The notes under the pieces were generated by a model. The model had not been told where the DNA came from and did not search any database. It was given only the letters and a program-made list of their open reading frames with translations. Source: Olleya marilimosa CAM030 (lineage in GTDB: Bacteria > Bacteroidota > Bacteroidia > Flavobacteriales > Flavobacteriaceae). From it: a stretch of 64,000 bases of DNA. The DNA is taken from the NCBI RefSeq assembly GCF_000518485.1, contig NZ_JADR01000009.1:62001-126000 (forward strand), read 5' to 3'. Position numbers and translations under genes: made by a program. This document shows, piece after piece, positions 8,376-17,274 of the stretch. Each line of letters starts with the position of its first letter. Position 1 is the stretch's first letter.

Positions 8376-9581
8376 TTATTCTTTACCGTCCACATAATTT
8401 TGCAAATAACTAAATCGCTTAGTTAACTTACCATTTTCGGTAATTTTAGCTCTTTTTAAAATACCGTCTGCATCATTGTTAAAAAATGCAGGAATAACAT
8501 GTTTTAAAAACATCTCTCCAAAACCTTCACTTGCATCTTTTGGTAATTCGCAAGGTAAATTATCTACTGCCATAACAGTTATTGCATCTTTATCATCAAA
8601 AGCGACCTCTTTTTCAGTTTTAGGATTATAACCGTAAAAAGGGTCTGCAATAGTAGATGGACGTATGGTTGACGCTACAGGACCGTCAATATCACAAGAA
8701 ATATCTGCGATTAAATTAATTTTAAAATCTGGATGTTTAGCATCTTCTCTTGTAAAAAAATAAGGTGCTCCATCACCATAAAAGTGACCAGCTATAAAAA
8801 AATCTGTTTGTTTAGCATAAGGCATAAAGTTACTTTCATAGCCTGAAGCGTCTTTGTAAAATTGTCCTTTATTACCCACTTTACCATCTTTACGTTTGCT
8901 GTATTCCATAACGTCAATTAAGCAGTACACAGGCTCAGTAAAATTAGAGGTTAAGTAAAGTGCATCACTGACTTGCTTAATTTTAAGATGATCTAATATC
9001 TCTTGTGCGCCTTTTGCGACTTTACCAGTACCAGATAATACTATTTTAATGTTGGGTAATTTAATTTTATCCAGTTCGCTTTTTACTTCGTCTAAATCTT
9101 TTAAGTGCTCTACTTTAGGTAAGGTAAATAAATTATCTCGAAGTCCTAAGGCTCTAAACCCATTGTAAGCACCTACTAAACCTGCGTAACGACCAAAACC
9201 AATTAATCTAGCTCCATTTTGCCTTACTATGGTTTCATGATCATACATTTCAATATTTTTATCTAAAATAGCTTTTAAAAGCTTTCTATTATAAGGTTGT
9301 TTTTTGATAGTATGACTGAAGAAAAAATATTTTTTATTGGGAATCAGTGCCTCAATGGGCACCTCCTTTACTCCAAACATAACATCTGCATCCGAAACGT
9401 CATCATACACTTTAAAGCCATGCTTTTCATATTCTGCATTATTAAATACACGAATATCTGAAGCTTCAATCATTACTTCTGCTTGTGGAAAAGTAGCTTT
9501 TAATTCCTTTAAGTCATTAGGAGAAAACACGACGCGTCTATCTGGTGGATTTTTACGTTCTTTTATAATTGCAAATTTCAT
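8376..9581 (-). CDS. Saccharopine dehydrogenase / alanine dehydrogenase-type NAD oxidoreductase
   Basis: The 401-residue protein has the two-domain layout of the alanine dehydrogenase / transhydrogenase-alpha / lysine-forming saccharopine dehydrogenase superfamily. N-terminal RRVVFSPNDLKEL is the substrate-binding Arg region. FSHTIKKQPYNRKLL, then GFGRYAGLVGAY, a Rossmann start at IKIVLSGTGKVAKGA, ADISCDIDGPVAST, and AVDNLPCELPKDASEGFGE follow the order known from yeast Lys1-type enzymes. The DNLP-LP-DAS block favours the saccharopine branch over alanine dehydrogenase. The glycine motif reads GTGKVAKGA. The physiological substrate is unknown, since flavobacteria make lysine by the DAP route. 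It is followed on the minus strand only by the 5896-8313 lipoprotein. Confidence 0.8.
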   Translation of the reverse strand: MKFAIIKERKNPPDRRVVFSPNDLKELKATFPQAEVMIEASDIRVFNNAEYEKHGFKVYDDVSDADVMFGVKEVPIEALIPNKKYFFFSHTIKKQPYNRKLLKAILDKNIEMYDHETIVRQNGARLIGFGRYAGLVGAYNGFRALGLRDNLFTLPKVEHLKDLDEVKSELDKIKLPNIKIVLSGTGKVAKGAQEILDHLKIKQVSDALYLTSNFTEPVYCLIDVMEYSKRKDGKVGNKGQFYKDASGYESNFMPYAKQTDFFIAGHFYGDGAPYFFTREDAKHPDFKINLIADISCDIDGPVASTIRPSTIADPFYGYNPKTEKEVAFDDKDAITVMAVDNLPCELPKDASEGFGEMFLKHVIPAFFNNDADGILKRAKITENGKLTKRFSYLQNYVDGKE

Positions 9582-9638
9582 ATCTCTAAATTTATTCTTG
9601 CTAAATTACCTTTATTATTAAGGTTTAGCAAATCAAAT

Positions 9639-9851
9639 TTAGTCCACACGTTTCACTTCGTCTTCACTCTTTAAAACATAGTCACCATCAGACTGTTTAA
9701 TATAAAGTGCTTTGTTACCAGAAGTCCCTTCTCTAGTTACTTTAGTTCCTTTTATTGTTTTCGTGATTTTTTGGCTAAAAGTTTCTTCTACCTTACCTTT
9801 TGCTGCACCATTTCCCCATTTCCATTGTACTTCTGTTCCTGTTTTTATCAT
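9639..9851 (-). CDS. DUF2945 / HVA1 Tudor-like small protein
   Basis: The 70-residue protein is a single small beta-barrel domain: GTEVQWKWGNGAAKGKVEETF, then KGTKVTREGTSGNKALYIKQSDG, and a C-terminal VLKSEDEVKRV. This is the DUF2945 (hypervirulence-associated Tudor domain) pattern. Function unknown. It lies 57 bases upstream of the saccharopine-dehydrogenase-like gene on the same strand and about 140 bases from the divergent tmRNA gene. Confidence 0.85.
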   Translation of the reverse strand: MIKTGTEVQWKWGNGAAKGKVEETFSQKITKTIKGTKVTREGTSGNKALYIKQSDGDYVLKSEDEVKRVD

Positions 9852-9948
9852 ATCAATTTTTTATTTCAATTTAAAAAAAATGTCTTTATTTTATCTTAAG
9901 TTTATTATAAAAAGTTAATTGGTACGACCTTTGCTTTATAATTTTTAG

Positions 9949-9956
9949 TAATTTTG
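9949..9956 (+). promoter_or_regulatory. Probable -7 element of the tmRNA promoter
   Basis: TAATTTTG matches the Bacteroidota -7 consensus TAnnTTTG. It lies 31 bases before the mature tmRNA 5' end. A TTG at 9931-9933 is upstream, but the 15-base spacing is shorter than usual, so the -33 element is uncertain. Confidence 0.5.
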
Positions 9957-9987
9957 CAATCCAATAAATTACACAATTTATTAAAAT

Positions 9988-10379
9988 GGGGTCGACTGGT
10001 TTTGACAGCGAGATTAATTAAATTGTAAGCACGTCGAGTAATGATTTTGCGCTCGTAAAACACTAGATCAACTTTTTAATCGGCGAGAATAACTACGCTT
10101 TAGCTGCCTAATCCGAATCATAGTAGGATTAAGCCTCGGCTCACAAGGTGAGCAAGCTTTATGTCTCCGGAAAGCTTTGATTGACAGCGTTCCATTTGAG
10201 GCATCGAAAAAGTCAATATAGGCTAAGTAGCGCTTTGATGCTTTGCTGAAATTAAAAAAGATAAGTTAAAAGTAGGTTGTCTTTAACCAGCTTTTAATCG
10301 AAAACCTAAGAAAAGAATAAACGTGTAGAAAGCCTTTTGGTTACTTGTTTGGACGAGAGTTCGATTCTCTCCGACTCCA
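9988..10379 (+). ncRNA. ssrA: tmRNA
   Basis: The 5' end GGGGTCGACTGG and the 3' end with the T-arm-like GAGTTCGATTCTC followed by CGACTCC-A form the tRNA-like part; GGGGTCG (9988-9994) pairs with CGACTCC (10372-10378) with one G-U pair. The 3' CCA is not encoded. The tag reading frame is at 10082-10111: GGC GAG AAT AAC TAC GCT TTA GCT GCC TAA, giving GENNYALAA. tmRNA with SmpB rescues stalled ribosomes and marks the incomplete protein for proteolysis. The length (about 390 bases) fits the one-piece form. The 5' end was set at the acceptor stem; precise processing sites are inferred. Confidence 0.97.
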
Positions 10380-10383
10380 CTTT

Positions 10384-10418
10384 AAACGCCCTGAAGCATT
10401 GATTTTAGGGCGTTTTTT
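10384..10418 (+). terminator. tmRNA terminator
   Basis: AAACGCCCT (10384-10392) pairs with AGGGCGTTT (10407-10415) and is followed by T residues to 10418. The stop codon of the minus-strand LacI gene (10417-10419) touches it, so it may also serve as that gene's terminator in reverse. Confidence 0.85.
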
Positions 10419-11439
10419 ATGATCTAAAGGTAGAATCCCTAATTACTATATTACTTTTAATTTCAACTAATTTGCTGGTTATATTATCCTCAGGGACATT
10501 AATTTCATTTACAAGGTATTGCACTGCTGTACGTCCTATTTTTTCTCCAGGTTGATCTACTGTGGTTAATTTGGGTTCTATAATAATTGAGTGCTCAGAA
10601 TTACTAAATCCTACAACTGCTATTTCTTCAGGTATTTTTACATTAAACTTATTTAATGTCTGTATTACGCCTATTGCGGCACCATCAGTAATCGCAAAAA
10701 TAGCATCAGGTCGTACTTTTGAACTTAATAATATATTAGTCATTCTTTTTCCTTCTTTCATTGATATATCCTCTACACTTATAACCATTTTAGGATCTAA
10801 CTCCAGATTATTATCTTTTAAAGCTTTTAAATAACCCGAATAGCGCTTTTCCGAATTATAAGAATATTGGTCTTCCTTAATTATAGCAATACGTTTTTTT
10901 CCAATATTAATTAAATGTTCAATAATGTTATAGGTTGCTTCCTCATCATTAATTGTAATTTGAGTACACGGAATTTTATTTGAAACCTTATCAAATAAAA
11001 CAATTGGAATTGTATTTAAGGTCGCTAATATGTGATCTACTTCTCTGGTACGCTTTGTTAATGAGGCTAAAATACCATCCACCCCAAATTGCATCATGGT
11101 ATTAAACATCTCTTTTTGTTTTTCTACATCATTATTAGATTCTGATATAATCACCCTAAACCCTTTACTTTCTGCCTCTTCCATAATACCTCTAACAATA
11201 GTCGTAGTAAAGTAATGTGTTATATTGGGTACGATAACACCAATAATATTAGATCTATGATTTCTAAAACCTTTAGCAAATATATTTGGAACATAATTTA
11301 ATTTTAATGCTAATGCCTTTACCTTCTCTTTAGTTTGCACACTAATGTCTGGATGGTCATTTAATGCTCTAGAGACTGTTGATATCGATAATTCTAAAGT
11401 CTGAGCCAATTTTTTTAAAGTTGTAACTTCTTTCTTCAT
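10417..11439 (-). CDS. LacI-family transcriptional regulator
   Basis: Read from the ATG at 11439 the protein has 340 residues. The frame is open upstream to 11505, but that extra part covers the palindromic operator and is unlike a LacI N-terminus. The helix-turn-helix is at residues 5-25 (VTTLKKLAQTLELSISTVSRAL), then the hinge region YVPNIFAKGFR, and a periplasmic-binding-like core starting IIGVIVPNITHYF with AVVGFSNSEHS late in the core. LacI members usually bind a sugar or sugar derivative and repress adjacent catabolic genes. It is divergent from the TonB receptor gene and next to genes for a glycosidase, symporter and glycerate kinase. The inducer is therefore probably a glyceryl glycoside or its breakdown product (inference). 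Confidence 0.92.
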   Translation of the reverse strand: MKKEVTTLKKLAQTLELSISTVSRALNDHPDISVQTKEKVKALALKLNYVPNIFAKGFRNHRSNIIGVIVPNITHYFTTTIVRGIMEEAESKGFRVIISESNNDVEKQKEMFNTMMQFGVDGILASLTKRTREVDHILATLNTIPIVLFDKVSNKIPCTQITINDEEATYNIIEHLINIGKKRIAIIKEDQYSYNSEKRYSGYLKALKDNNLELDPKMVISVEDISMKEGKRMTNILLSSKVRPDAIFAITDGAAIGVIQTLNKFNVKIPEEIAVVGFSNSEHSIIIEPKLTTVDQPGEKIGRTAVQYLVNEINVPEDNITSKLVEIKSNIVIRDSTFRS

Positions 11440-11451
11440 ATAAAATAAAAT

Positions 11452-11477
11452 TTCAAACGTTTTCGCAAACGTTTGCG
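11452..11477. promoter_or_regulatory. LacI-type operator, two overlapping CG-centred palindromes
   Basis: CGCAAACGTTTGCG (11464-11477) is a perfect 14-base palindrome with the central CG typical of LacI-family sites. A second core AAACGTTT (11455-11462) has its centre 12 bases away. Both sit just upstream of the LacI start (11439) and 81 bases before the TonB receptor start, so one site can control both divergent units. Confidence 0.8.
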
Positions 11478-11557
11478 TGCAAATATCGTACTTTTTACCA
11501 CACAAGAATGATTAATTCATAATTATATTAGCCCAACATTAACTAATTCTTAATAAA

Positions 11558-14224
11558 ATGAAAAAACTAACCACCACACTATTATTATTATTCTGTTGTT
11601 TTTCTATGTTTGCACAAACAGAAATATCAGGAACAGTAAAAGATAAGGCTGGATTACCTATCCCTAATGCTAACATTTTAATTATTAACTCAAACGTTGG
11701 AGCTTCTTCAGATTTTGACGGAAATTTTAGTTTTACAGTGCCTGAACTTACAGGATCAAGAGAGTTACAAATTTCTTACATTGGCTATAATACTTTAATT
11801 AAAAAGGTAGAATTAAACGGTACGCCTTTAGCACTTGATATTATCTTACAAGAAGGTAATAATTTAGATGAAATTGTACTTACAGCTTCATCAACTTTTA
11901 GATCACAAAAACAAGCACCTTTATCCATTAGTAGTAAAGGCATTAAGGAAATTACTAGACTATCGGCTAATAGTCAAGCCGATATTTTAAGAGATGTACC
12001 TGGTATTACAGCTGAAGGTGGTGGTGGAGAAACTGCAACCAACCTTTTTGTTAGAGGTTTACCTTCTGGTGGACAATATGTCTTTAACCCTTTACAATAC
12101 GATGGTATGCCACTTATGAGCACGTTTGGATTAAACTCTTCTGCACATGATGTTTACGCAAGACCTGATGTTGGTTTTAAAGGTGTCGAATTCGTTAGAG
12201 GTGGATCTGCTGTACTTTATGGTGCTGGATCAGTTGCTGGTATAATTAACTATACAAGTAAAACTGGAGATTCTAACGACGAAAATTTAATTAATGTAGA
12301 ATGGGGAAATGACGGAAGATTAAAAACAGACTTTTATACTGGTGGACAATTAGGTAGTGAAGATTCTAACACTTACTATGCCTTTACAGGTTTTGTTAGA
12401 AAAGATGATGGACCTATTGAAACTGGCTTAACCACAAAAGGAGTGCAGTTTAGAGGTAATATTAAACAAAAATTTGAAAATGGATCCTTTACTGTTCACG
12501 GACAATATATTAATGATAGAGCTCAATTTTACTTACCATTACCATTAGATGGAGCGTCCAGAGAACGTTTAAATGGTAACGATGGTGAAGCAGTAAACCA
12601 ACTGTTATCTGGCGAACTTGCAAATACTTCATTTTTAACTCCAGGAGGTGTATATGAAAGTCCTATTGAAGATGGTGTGTATACTAAAGGTGGTTACCTT
12701 TTAGCAGATTTTAACTATAACTTAAATGATAATCTAAAATTTAAATCAAAAGTAAAATATGCTAACTACCAACACAATTTTGCATTATATGTTGGAGGTA
12801 GTGGTGATTATGGTAATCCAATTACTATTAATGATTATGTAGCTGCTGTTGCTCCAGATAATACCGCATTTAGCGCAACATACCAAGGTGGAGCTGGCAA
12901 CCAAATTAATGGTAATGATTTAGTGGTAGAAAACCTACACGTAGATAGATTAAGACCTATGACAGATTATTCTGGAGAGGCTAGCTTTATCTTAAATTCT
13001 GATGACGGGATACATACTTATACTGCTGGAACGTTTTTAGCCAGAACAGAAGCTGAAGATGTTAACTACCAATATAGAGTGCTTACAGAATTTAATAATA
13101 ATCCGCAATTAGTAAACTTAAGCTACACTGACGCTGGAGGGAATAATGTAATATATTCTGAAGGTGGTTTATATAACAGAATTGGTATGACTGCCAATAA
13201 TTTCCTGACCCAAAGCAGAACTGCCTTTTACCTTACAGACGAAATGGTTTTTGACAGATGGCGTTTTGACGTTGGATTCCGTATAGAGTCTACAACAGGT
13301 ACCTTTAGAAGAGGTGGATTAGAAACCTCTCAAGTTTATGAAAATGCTGACTTAACAACTAACTTACAAAACGTTCAATTTGCTGATGGTACATTTACAA
13401 CTGGAGAAATTAAAGATACAGATTGGGCATTATCATTAGCAGGTTTATACAAACTAACTGATGCTACTAACTTATACGCTAACTTCTCAAAAGGATACTT
13501 TTTTCCGCAACAACGTGGTTTTGGTCCAACTCCAGGAATAAGAGATACCAATTATGAGGCTGAAACAATTTTACAAGGTGAAATGGGAGCCAAATTTGGA
13601 ACAGATAAATTTTCTGGTTCTGTAGCTGCATACTACGTTGGATTAAGCGATCGTATACGTATAGACCAAGCAATTTCTGGAGGTCAATTAGTGGATCAAG
13701 CTAGAAGTGAGCAATCAACACAAACTTTAGGACTTGAAGCTACTGGTAGATATAAATTTACTGAGTATTTAAATGTTTCTGGAACATTAACATATCAAGA
13801 CCATGAAATTACAACTAATCAAACCGAAGATTTAGTTAATGGAACTACTAGCACTATTAATGAAGGTAATGAAATTGCAAGACAACCTAACCTTTTAGGT
13901 AACTTAGGTCTTAACTACGATAACAAAGTATTTGATGCAAGCTTTGCTGTTAACCACACAGGAAAAAAGTTTACTGACGACACTAATAATGTAGAGTTAG
14001 ACGCTATTACAATTGCAAGATTAGGTGCTGGTTACACAATTCAAACTAACGAAGATACGTCCTTACGTTTTGGATTATCTGTATTTAACTTATTTGATAG
14101 TTCTGGTATTACAGAAGGAAACCCAAGAGCTGGTATTGCTGGTCAATCTGGAGATGGCGAGTTTTTTGTTGGACGACCAATCTTACCTAGACGAATGTTC
14201 TTAACAGCAACTTTCAACTTTTAA
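11558..14224 (+). CDS. TonB-dependent outer-membrane receptor with carboxypeptidase-like N-domain
   Basis: The 888-residue protein has a signal peptide (cleavage near SMFAQ, residue 20), a carboxypeptidase regulatory-like domain (about 22-105) with the IS.GTVKDKAGLPIPNANI and DFDGNFSF pattern, a plug domain (about 110-230, with RDVPGIT and FVRG...AVLYGAGSVAGIINYTSK), and a 22-strand barrel ending in LTATFNF. It is not of the SusC type: there is no SusC length and no SusD gene follows. It would import a small, TonB-dependent ligand across the outer membrane. Located between the LacI operator and the glycosidase operon, its ligand is probably the same glyceryl glycoside (inference). A terminator follows. 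Confidence 0.92.
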   Translation: MKKLTTTLLLLFCCFSMFAQTEISGTVKDKAGLPIPNANILIINSNVGASSDFDGNFSFTVPELTGSRELQISYIGYNTLIKKVELNGTPLALDIILQEGNNLDEIVLTASSTFRSQKQAPLSISSKGIKEITRLSANSQADILRDVPGITAEGGGGETATNLFVRGLPSGGQYVFNPLQYDGMPLMSTFGLNSSAHDVYARPDVGFKGVEFVRGGSAVLYGAGSVAGIINYTSKTGDSNDENLINVEWGNDGRLKTDFYTGGQLGSEDSNTYYAFTGFVRKDDGPIETGLTTKGVQFRGNIKQKFENGSFTVHGQYINDRAQFYLPLPLDGASRERLNGNDGEAVNQLLSGELANTSFLTPGGVYESPIEDGVYTKGGYLLADFNYNLNDNLKFKSKVKYANYQHNFALYVGGSGDYGNPITINDYVAAVAPDNTAFSATYQGGAGNQINGNDLVVENLHVDRLRPMTDYSGEASFILNSDDGIHTYTAGTFLARTEAEDVNYQYRVLTEFNNNPQLVNLSYTDAGGNNVIYSEGGLYNRIGMTANNFLTQSRTAFYLTDEMVFDRWRFDVGFRIESTTGTFRRGGLETSQVYENADLTTNLQNVQFADGTFTTGEIKDTDWALSLAGLYKLTDATNLYANFSKGYFFPQQRGFGPTPGIRDTNYEAETILQGEMGAKFGTDKFSGSVAAYYVGLSDRIRIDQAISGGQLVDQARSEQSTQTLGLEATGRYKFTEYLNVSGTLTYQDHEITTNQTEDLVNGTTSTINEGNEIARQPNLLGNLGLNYDNKVFDASFAVNHTGKKFTDDTNNVELDAITIARLGAGYTIQTNEDTSLRFGLSVFNLFDSSGITEGNPRAGIAGQSGDGEFFVGRPILPRRMFLTATFNF

Positions 14225-14247
14225 TTTATAATAATTTAATTAGTCAT

Positions 14248-14294
14248 ATAACTCATCATTTTTTTTGCTAAGTAAAATGATGGGTTATTTTTTT
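14248..14294 (+). terminator. Terminator after the TonB receptor gene
   Basis: A 15-base arm (14248-14262) pairs with 14274-14288, with one T-G pair that is a valid wobble only in plus-strand RNA, and a T run follows. It should limit read-through from the receptor gene into the glycosidase operon, lowering expression of the downstream genes relative to the receptor. Confidence 0.85.
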
Positions 14295-14325
14295 AAAAAT
14301 CAAAAAAACTTACAATCTTTAATAT

Positions 14326-15636
14326 ATGAAGGATTTACAAAACAACGCTATTACAGTATTAAACAATAACTGGAAAGATAAATTTAGTATTCCGTGCGCA
14401 AAGCTTTACCCTTTTCAATGGTTCTGGGATTCAGGATTAATCGCAATTGGTTTCGCTCATATTGACATGCCTAAAGCCGAAAAAGAAATAGAAACACTGC
14501 TTGATGCTCAATGGAGTAATGGTTTTATTCCTCATATTATTTTTCATACCGAAACGGACACTTATTTTCCTGGACCAGATTTTCATCGTTCAGATTTACA
14601 TCCTCAATCCTCAGAAAAATACAAATCTACAGGTATGACTCAACCTCCTGTTATTGGTTTTGTTCTAGAAGATTTATACCGTATTAGTAAGGATAGAGAT
14701 GCTACTTTAAAATTTATAGAGTCCGTAATTGATAAAGTGTATAAAAATCACGAATATTTTTACAACCAACGTGATCCTCAAGATGAAGGTTTAGTTTACA
14801 TATACCATAACTGGGAATCAGGTACTGACAACTCTCCTATTTGGGATGATATTTGGGACACCATGAATCCTCCAGAATATACTTTTGAAAGACGTGACAC
14901 AACACATGTTGATGCTGCACAAAGACCTTCTAAAAGAGAATACGATCACTATTTACATATTATTGAAATAGCAAAACAAAACAATTATAATGATCAAAAA
15001 ATTGCAGAGCTTTCTCCTTTTTTAGTTCAAGATCCATTATTTAACGCAGTGCTTTTAAAATCTAATCAAAGCCTAATAGATTTATATCGTATTATAGGAA
15101 ATAAAAATAATAACGATAAGATACACCAACTTCAAAAATGGCAAGACAAAGGGACTAAAGCGTTTAATAATAAACTTTATGATGAAGAATTAGGTGTTTA
15201 TGTACATTACGATTTAAGAAACGAAAAACTATTAAAACACATATCATCCTCTTCTTTTGCACCACTTTTTGCTAATCTACCAAGTGAGGCTAGAGCAAAA
15301 AAAATGGTAGATATTATGATGGAAAAATTTGGTAACCCAGATCAATATCTGTGTGCATCATTTGATCCAACTAGTGATAGATTTAATCCTAAAAAATATT
15401 GGAGAGGTCCAGTTTGGGTGAATTTAAATTGGATGTTATATTATGGGTTAAAACAATATGGTTTTTATGACATCGCCAAAAGAATGAAACAGGATACCAT
15501 TGAGATTATTGAAAACAATGGGTTTTACGAATATTTTGATTCTAGAAAAGAAGAACATAAAAATGGTAACGCAGGTTATGGAGGTCATAATTTTTCATGG
15601 AGTGCTGCATTATTTATAGATTTATTAAATGAATAA
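14326..15636 (+). CDS. GH63-type mannosyl/glucosylglycerate hydrolase-like glycosidase
   Basis: The 436-residue protein has no signal peptide, so it should act in the cytoplasm. It matches the (alpha/alpha)6 MGH1/GH63 family of mannosylglycerate/glucosylglycerate hydrolases: FQWFWDSG (31-37), AQWSNGFIPHIIFH (61-74), the W163-E-S-G-T-D168-N-S-P motif, YWRGPVWVNLNWML, and FYEYF with E402, then GYGGHNFSWSAALFIDLL. By comparison with the family D168 is the likely general acid and E402 the likely base. The genes that follow are a sodium symporter and a glycerate kinase; glycerate is exactly the second product of this reaction. Trehalase-like GH63/GH37 activity is the alternative. Confidence 0.8.
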   Translation: MKDLQNNAITVLNNNWKDKFSIPCAKLYPFQWFWDSGLIAIGFAHIDMPKAEKEIETLLDAQWSNGFIPHIIFHTETDTYFPGPDFHRSDLHPQSSEKYKSTGMTQPPVIGFVLEDLYRISKDRDATLKFIESVIDKVYKNHEYFYNQRDPQDEGLVYIYHNWESGTDNSPIWDDIWDTMNPPEYTFERRDTTHVDAAQRPSKREYDHYLHIIEIAKQNNYNDQKIAELSPFLVQDPLFNAVLLKSNQSLIDLYRIIGNKNNNDKIHQLQKWQDKGTKAFNNKLYDEELGVYVHYDLRNEKLLKHISSSSFAPLFANLPSEARAKKMVDIMMEKFGNPDQYLCASFDPTSDRFNPKKYWRGPVWVNLNWMLYYGLKQYGFYDIAKRMKQDTIEIIENNGFYEYFDSRKEEHKNGNAGYGGHNFSWSAALFIDLLNE

Positions 15637-15658
15637 ATAACCCACTAGCTTTAACCAC

Positions 15659-17266
15659 ATGAATTATATAGACTACATTATTATCATATTATATTTAATC
15701 GGATTTTTAGGGATAGGGTATTTCTTTAAAGAAAATAAAAACTCTAAAGATTACTTCTTGGGAGGTCAATCAATGGGATGGTTTCCATTAAGTTTATCAA
15801 CTATGGCTACCCAATTATCTGCTATTAGCTTTATATCTGCACCTGCATTTGTTGGGTTAAAAGAAGGTGGTGGATTGCAATGGTTAACTTATGAGTTTGG
15901 TGTACCTTTAGCTATGGCGTTTTTACTAATTGCCATAATACCTACCTTATATAATTCCGGTATTGTAAGTGTTTACGAATATCTAGAACGTCGTTTTGAT
16001 GCCTCTTCAAGGTTACTTATTAGTTTTGTTTTTCAAATTAGTCGCTCTGTAGCTACAGGTGTTATGGTATATACTATGGCACTAATTTTACAAGCTACCA
16101 TTGGTATAGAGTTTTGGATTTCGATATTAATTATTGGTGTTATAACCATGGTATACTCCTTTCAAGGTGGAATGAAGGCTGTAATTTGGGGAGACGTCAT
16201 ACAAATGTGCATTCTCTTTTTTGGTATAATTATTTGCTTATTTTATGGTTTAAGCGAGTTGGGTGGCTATGATAATTTTATAAATCTCGTTGATAAAGAC
16301 AGATTAACAGCTGTAGATTTTTCTAAATGGGGATTTAATAATGCGGACAAAAATGACGAATTTGGTTTTTGGCCAATGGTAATTGGAGGTTTCTTTTTGT
16401 ATGCTTCCTATTATGGTACAGATCAAACACAATCACAAAGACTGCTATCTGCCAAAGGATTACCTACCATAAAAAAATTATTACTAGCTAATGGATTGTT
16501 TAGATTCCCAATTACATTAACCTATTGTATAATGGGATTAATTTTAGGAACACTATTACTTCAAGACGCTAGTTTTCAAGAGTTATTAAATACAGTCTAC
16601 CAATCTAATATTACAAGTTTAGAAGGTAAAAAAGCCGACTTAATGGTACCTGTTTTTATTATTAAATACTTACCAAATGGTGTAATCGGTATTTTAATAG
16701 TGGCAATAATGTCTGCTGCAATGTCCTCATTAAGTAGTACAGTAAATTCATTATCTGCAGTAACCTTAGAAGACTTTATAAAACGATTTAAACCTGATAT
16801 GCCAGACAAAAAATATGTCCAATATTCGCGTTTGTTATCTGTATTCTGGGGATTAGTATGTTTGTTTTTTGCATTTTTCGCTGGAAGCATAGAAGGGACT
16901 GTTATTGAGGTTATTAACAAAATAAGTTCTATTTTTTATGGTCCCATTTTAGCAGCTTTCATATTAGCTATTCTAACTAAAAAAACGCATGCTTTAGGTG
17001 CTAATATTGGTATCGTTATAGGTGTGTTATTTAATATGTATTTGTGGCTATATGTACCAAGTATATTTTGGTTTTGGTGGAATGCAATAGGTTGTTTAGT
17101 GACTGTTATAATAGCTGTAATTGTAAGCTATGTTATTAAAAAAGAAACCAAACCAGGTTTAAATATTGAAGTCTATAAAGCAGGTAAAAAAGAAGTCATT
17201 ATACTATTATCATACTTTGTTTTAATTGTGCTGTTTGCAATTTTTATTGGTGAAATTTTAAATTAA
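15659..17266 (+). CDS. Sodium:solute symporter (SSS family)
   Basis: The 535-residue protein has about 13-14 membrane helices and SSS family blocks: SLSTMATQLSAISFISAPAF in helix 1-2 with the Na-site region, QGGMKAVIWGDVIQM, and the SAAMSSLSSTVNSLSAV motif followed by TLEDFIKRF. It would import a solute with Na+ through the inner membrane. It starts 22 bases after the GH63 gene and ends 8 bases before the glycerate kinase gene, so the three form one operon. The solute is probably the intact glyceryl glycoside that the cytosolic GH63 enzyme then splits. Sugar or amino-acid transport is possible, since SSS substrates cannot be read from sequence. Confidence 0.88.
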   Translation: MNYIDYIIIILYLIGFLGIGYFFKENKNSKDYFLGGQSMGWFPLSLSTMATQLSAISFISAPAFVGLKEGGGLQWLTYEFGVPLAMAFLLIAIIPTLYNSGIVSVYEYLERRFDASSRLLISFVFQISRSVATGVMVYTMALILQATIGIEFWISILIIGVITMVYSFQGGMKAVIWGDVIQMCILFFGIIICLFYGLSELGGYDNFINLVDKDRLTAVDFSKWGFNNADKNDEFGFWPMVIGGFFLYASYYGTDQTQSQRLLSAKGLPTIKKLLLANGLFRFPITLTYCIMGLILGTLLLQDASFQELLNTVYQSNITSLEGKKADLMVPVFIIKYLPNGVIGILIVAIMSAAMSSLSSTVNSLSAVTLEDFIKRFKPDMPDKKYVQYSRLLSVFWGLVCLFFAFFAGSIEGTVIEVINKISSIFYGPILAAFILAILTKKTHALGANIGIVIGVLFNMYLWLYVPSIFWFWWNAIGCLVTVIIAVIVSYVIKKETKPGLNIEVYKAGKKEVIILLSYFVLIVLFAIFIGEILN

Positions 17267-17274
17267 AAGTTAAC

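Noticed and set aside
10340-10380. tRNA gene at the end of the tmRNA
   Set aside because: GAGTTCGATTCTC and the acceptor end belong to the tRNA-like part of tmRNA. The D-arm and anticodon arm of a tRNA are absent.
11440-11505. N-terminal extension of the LacI protein
   Set aside because: The 22 extra residues are unlike a LacI start, and the DNA holds the palindromic operator. The ATG at 11439 gives a normal helix-turn-helix position.
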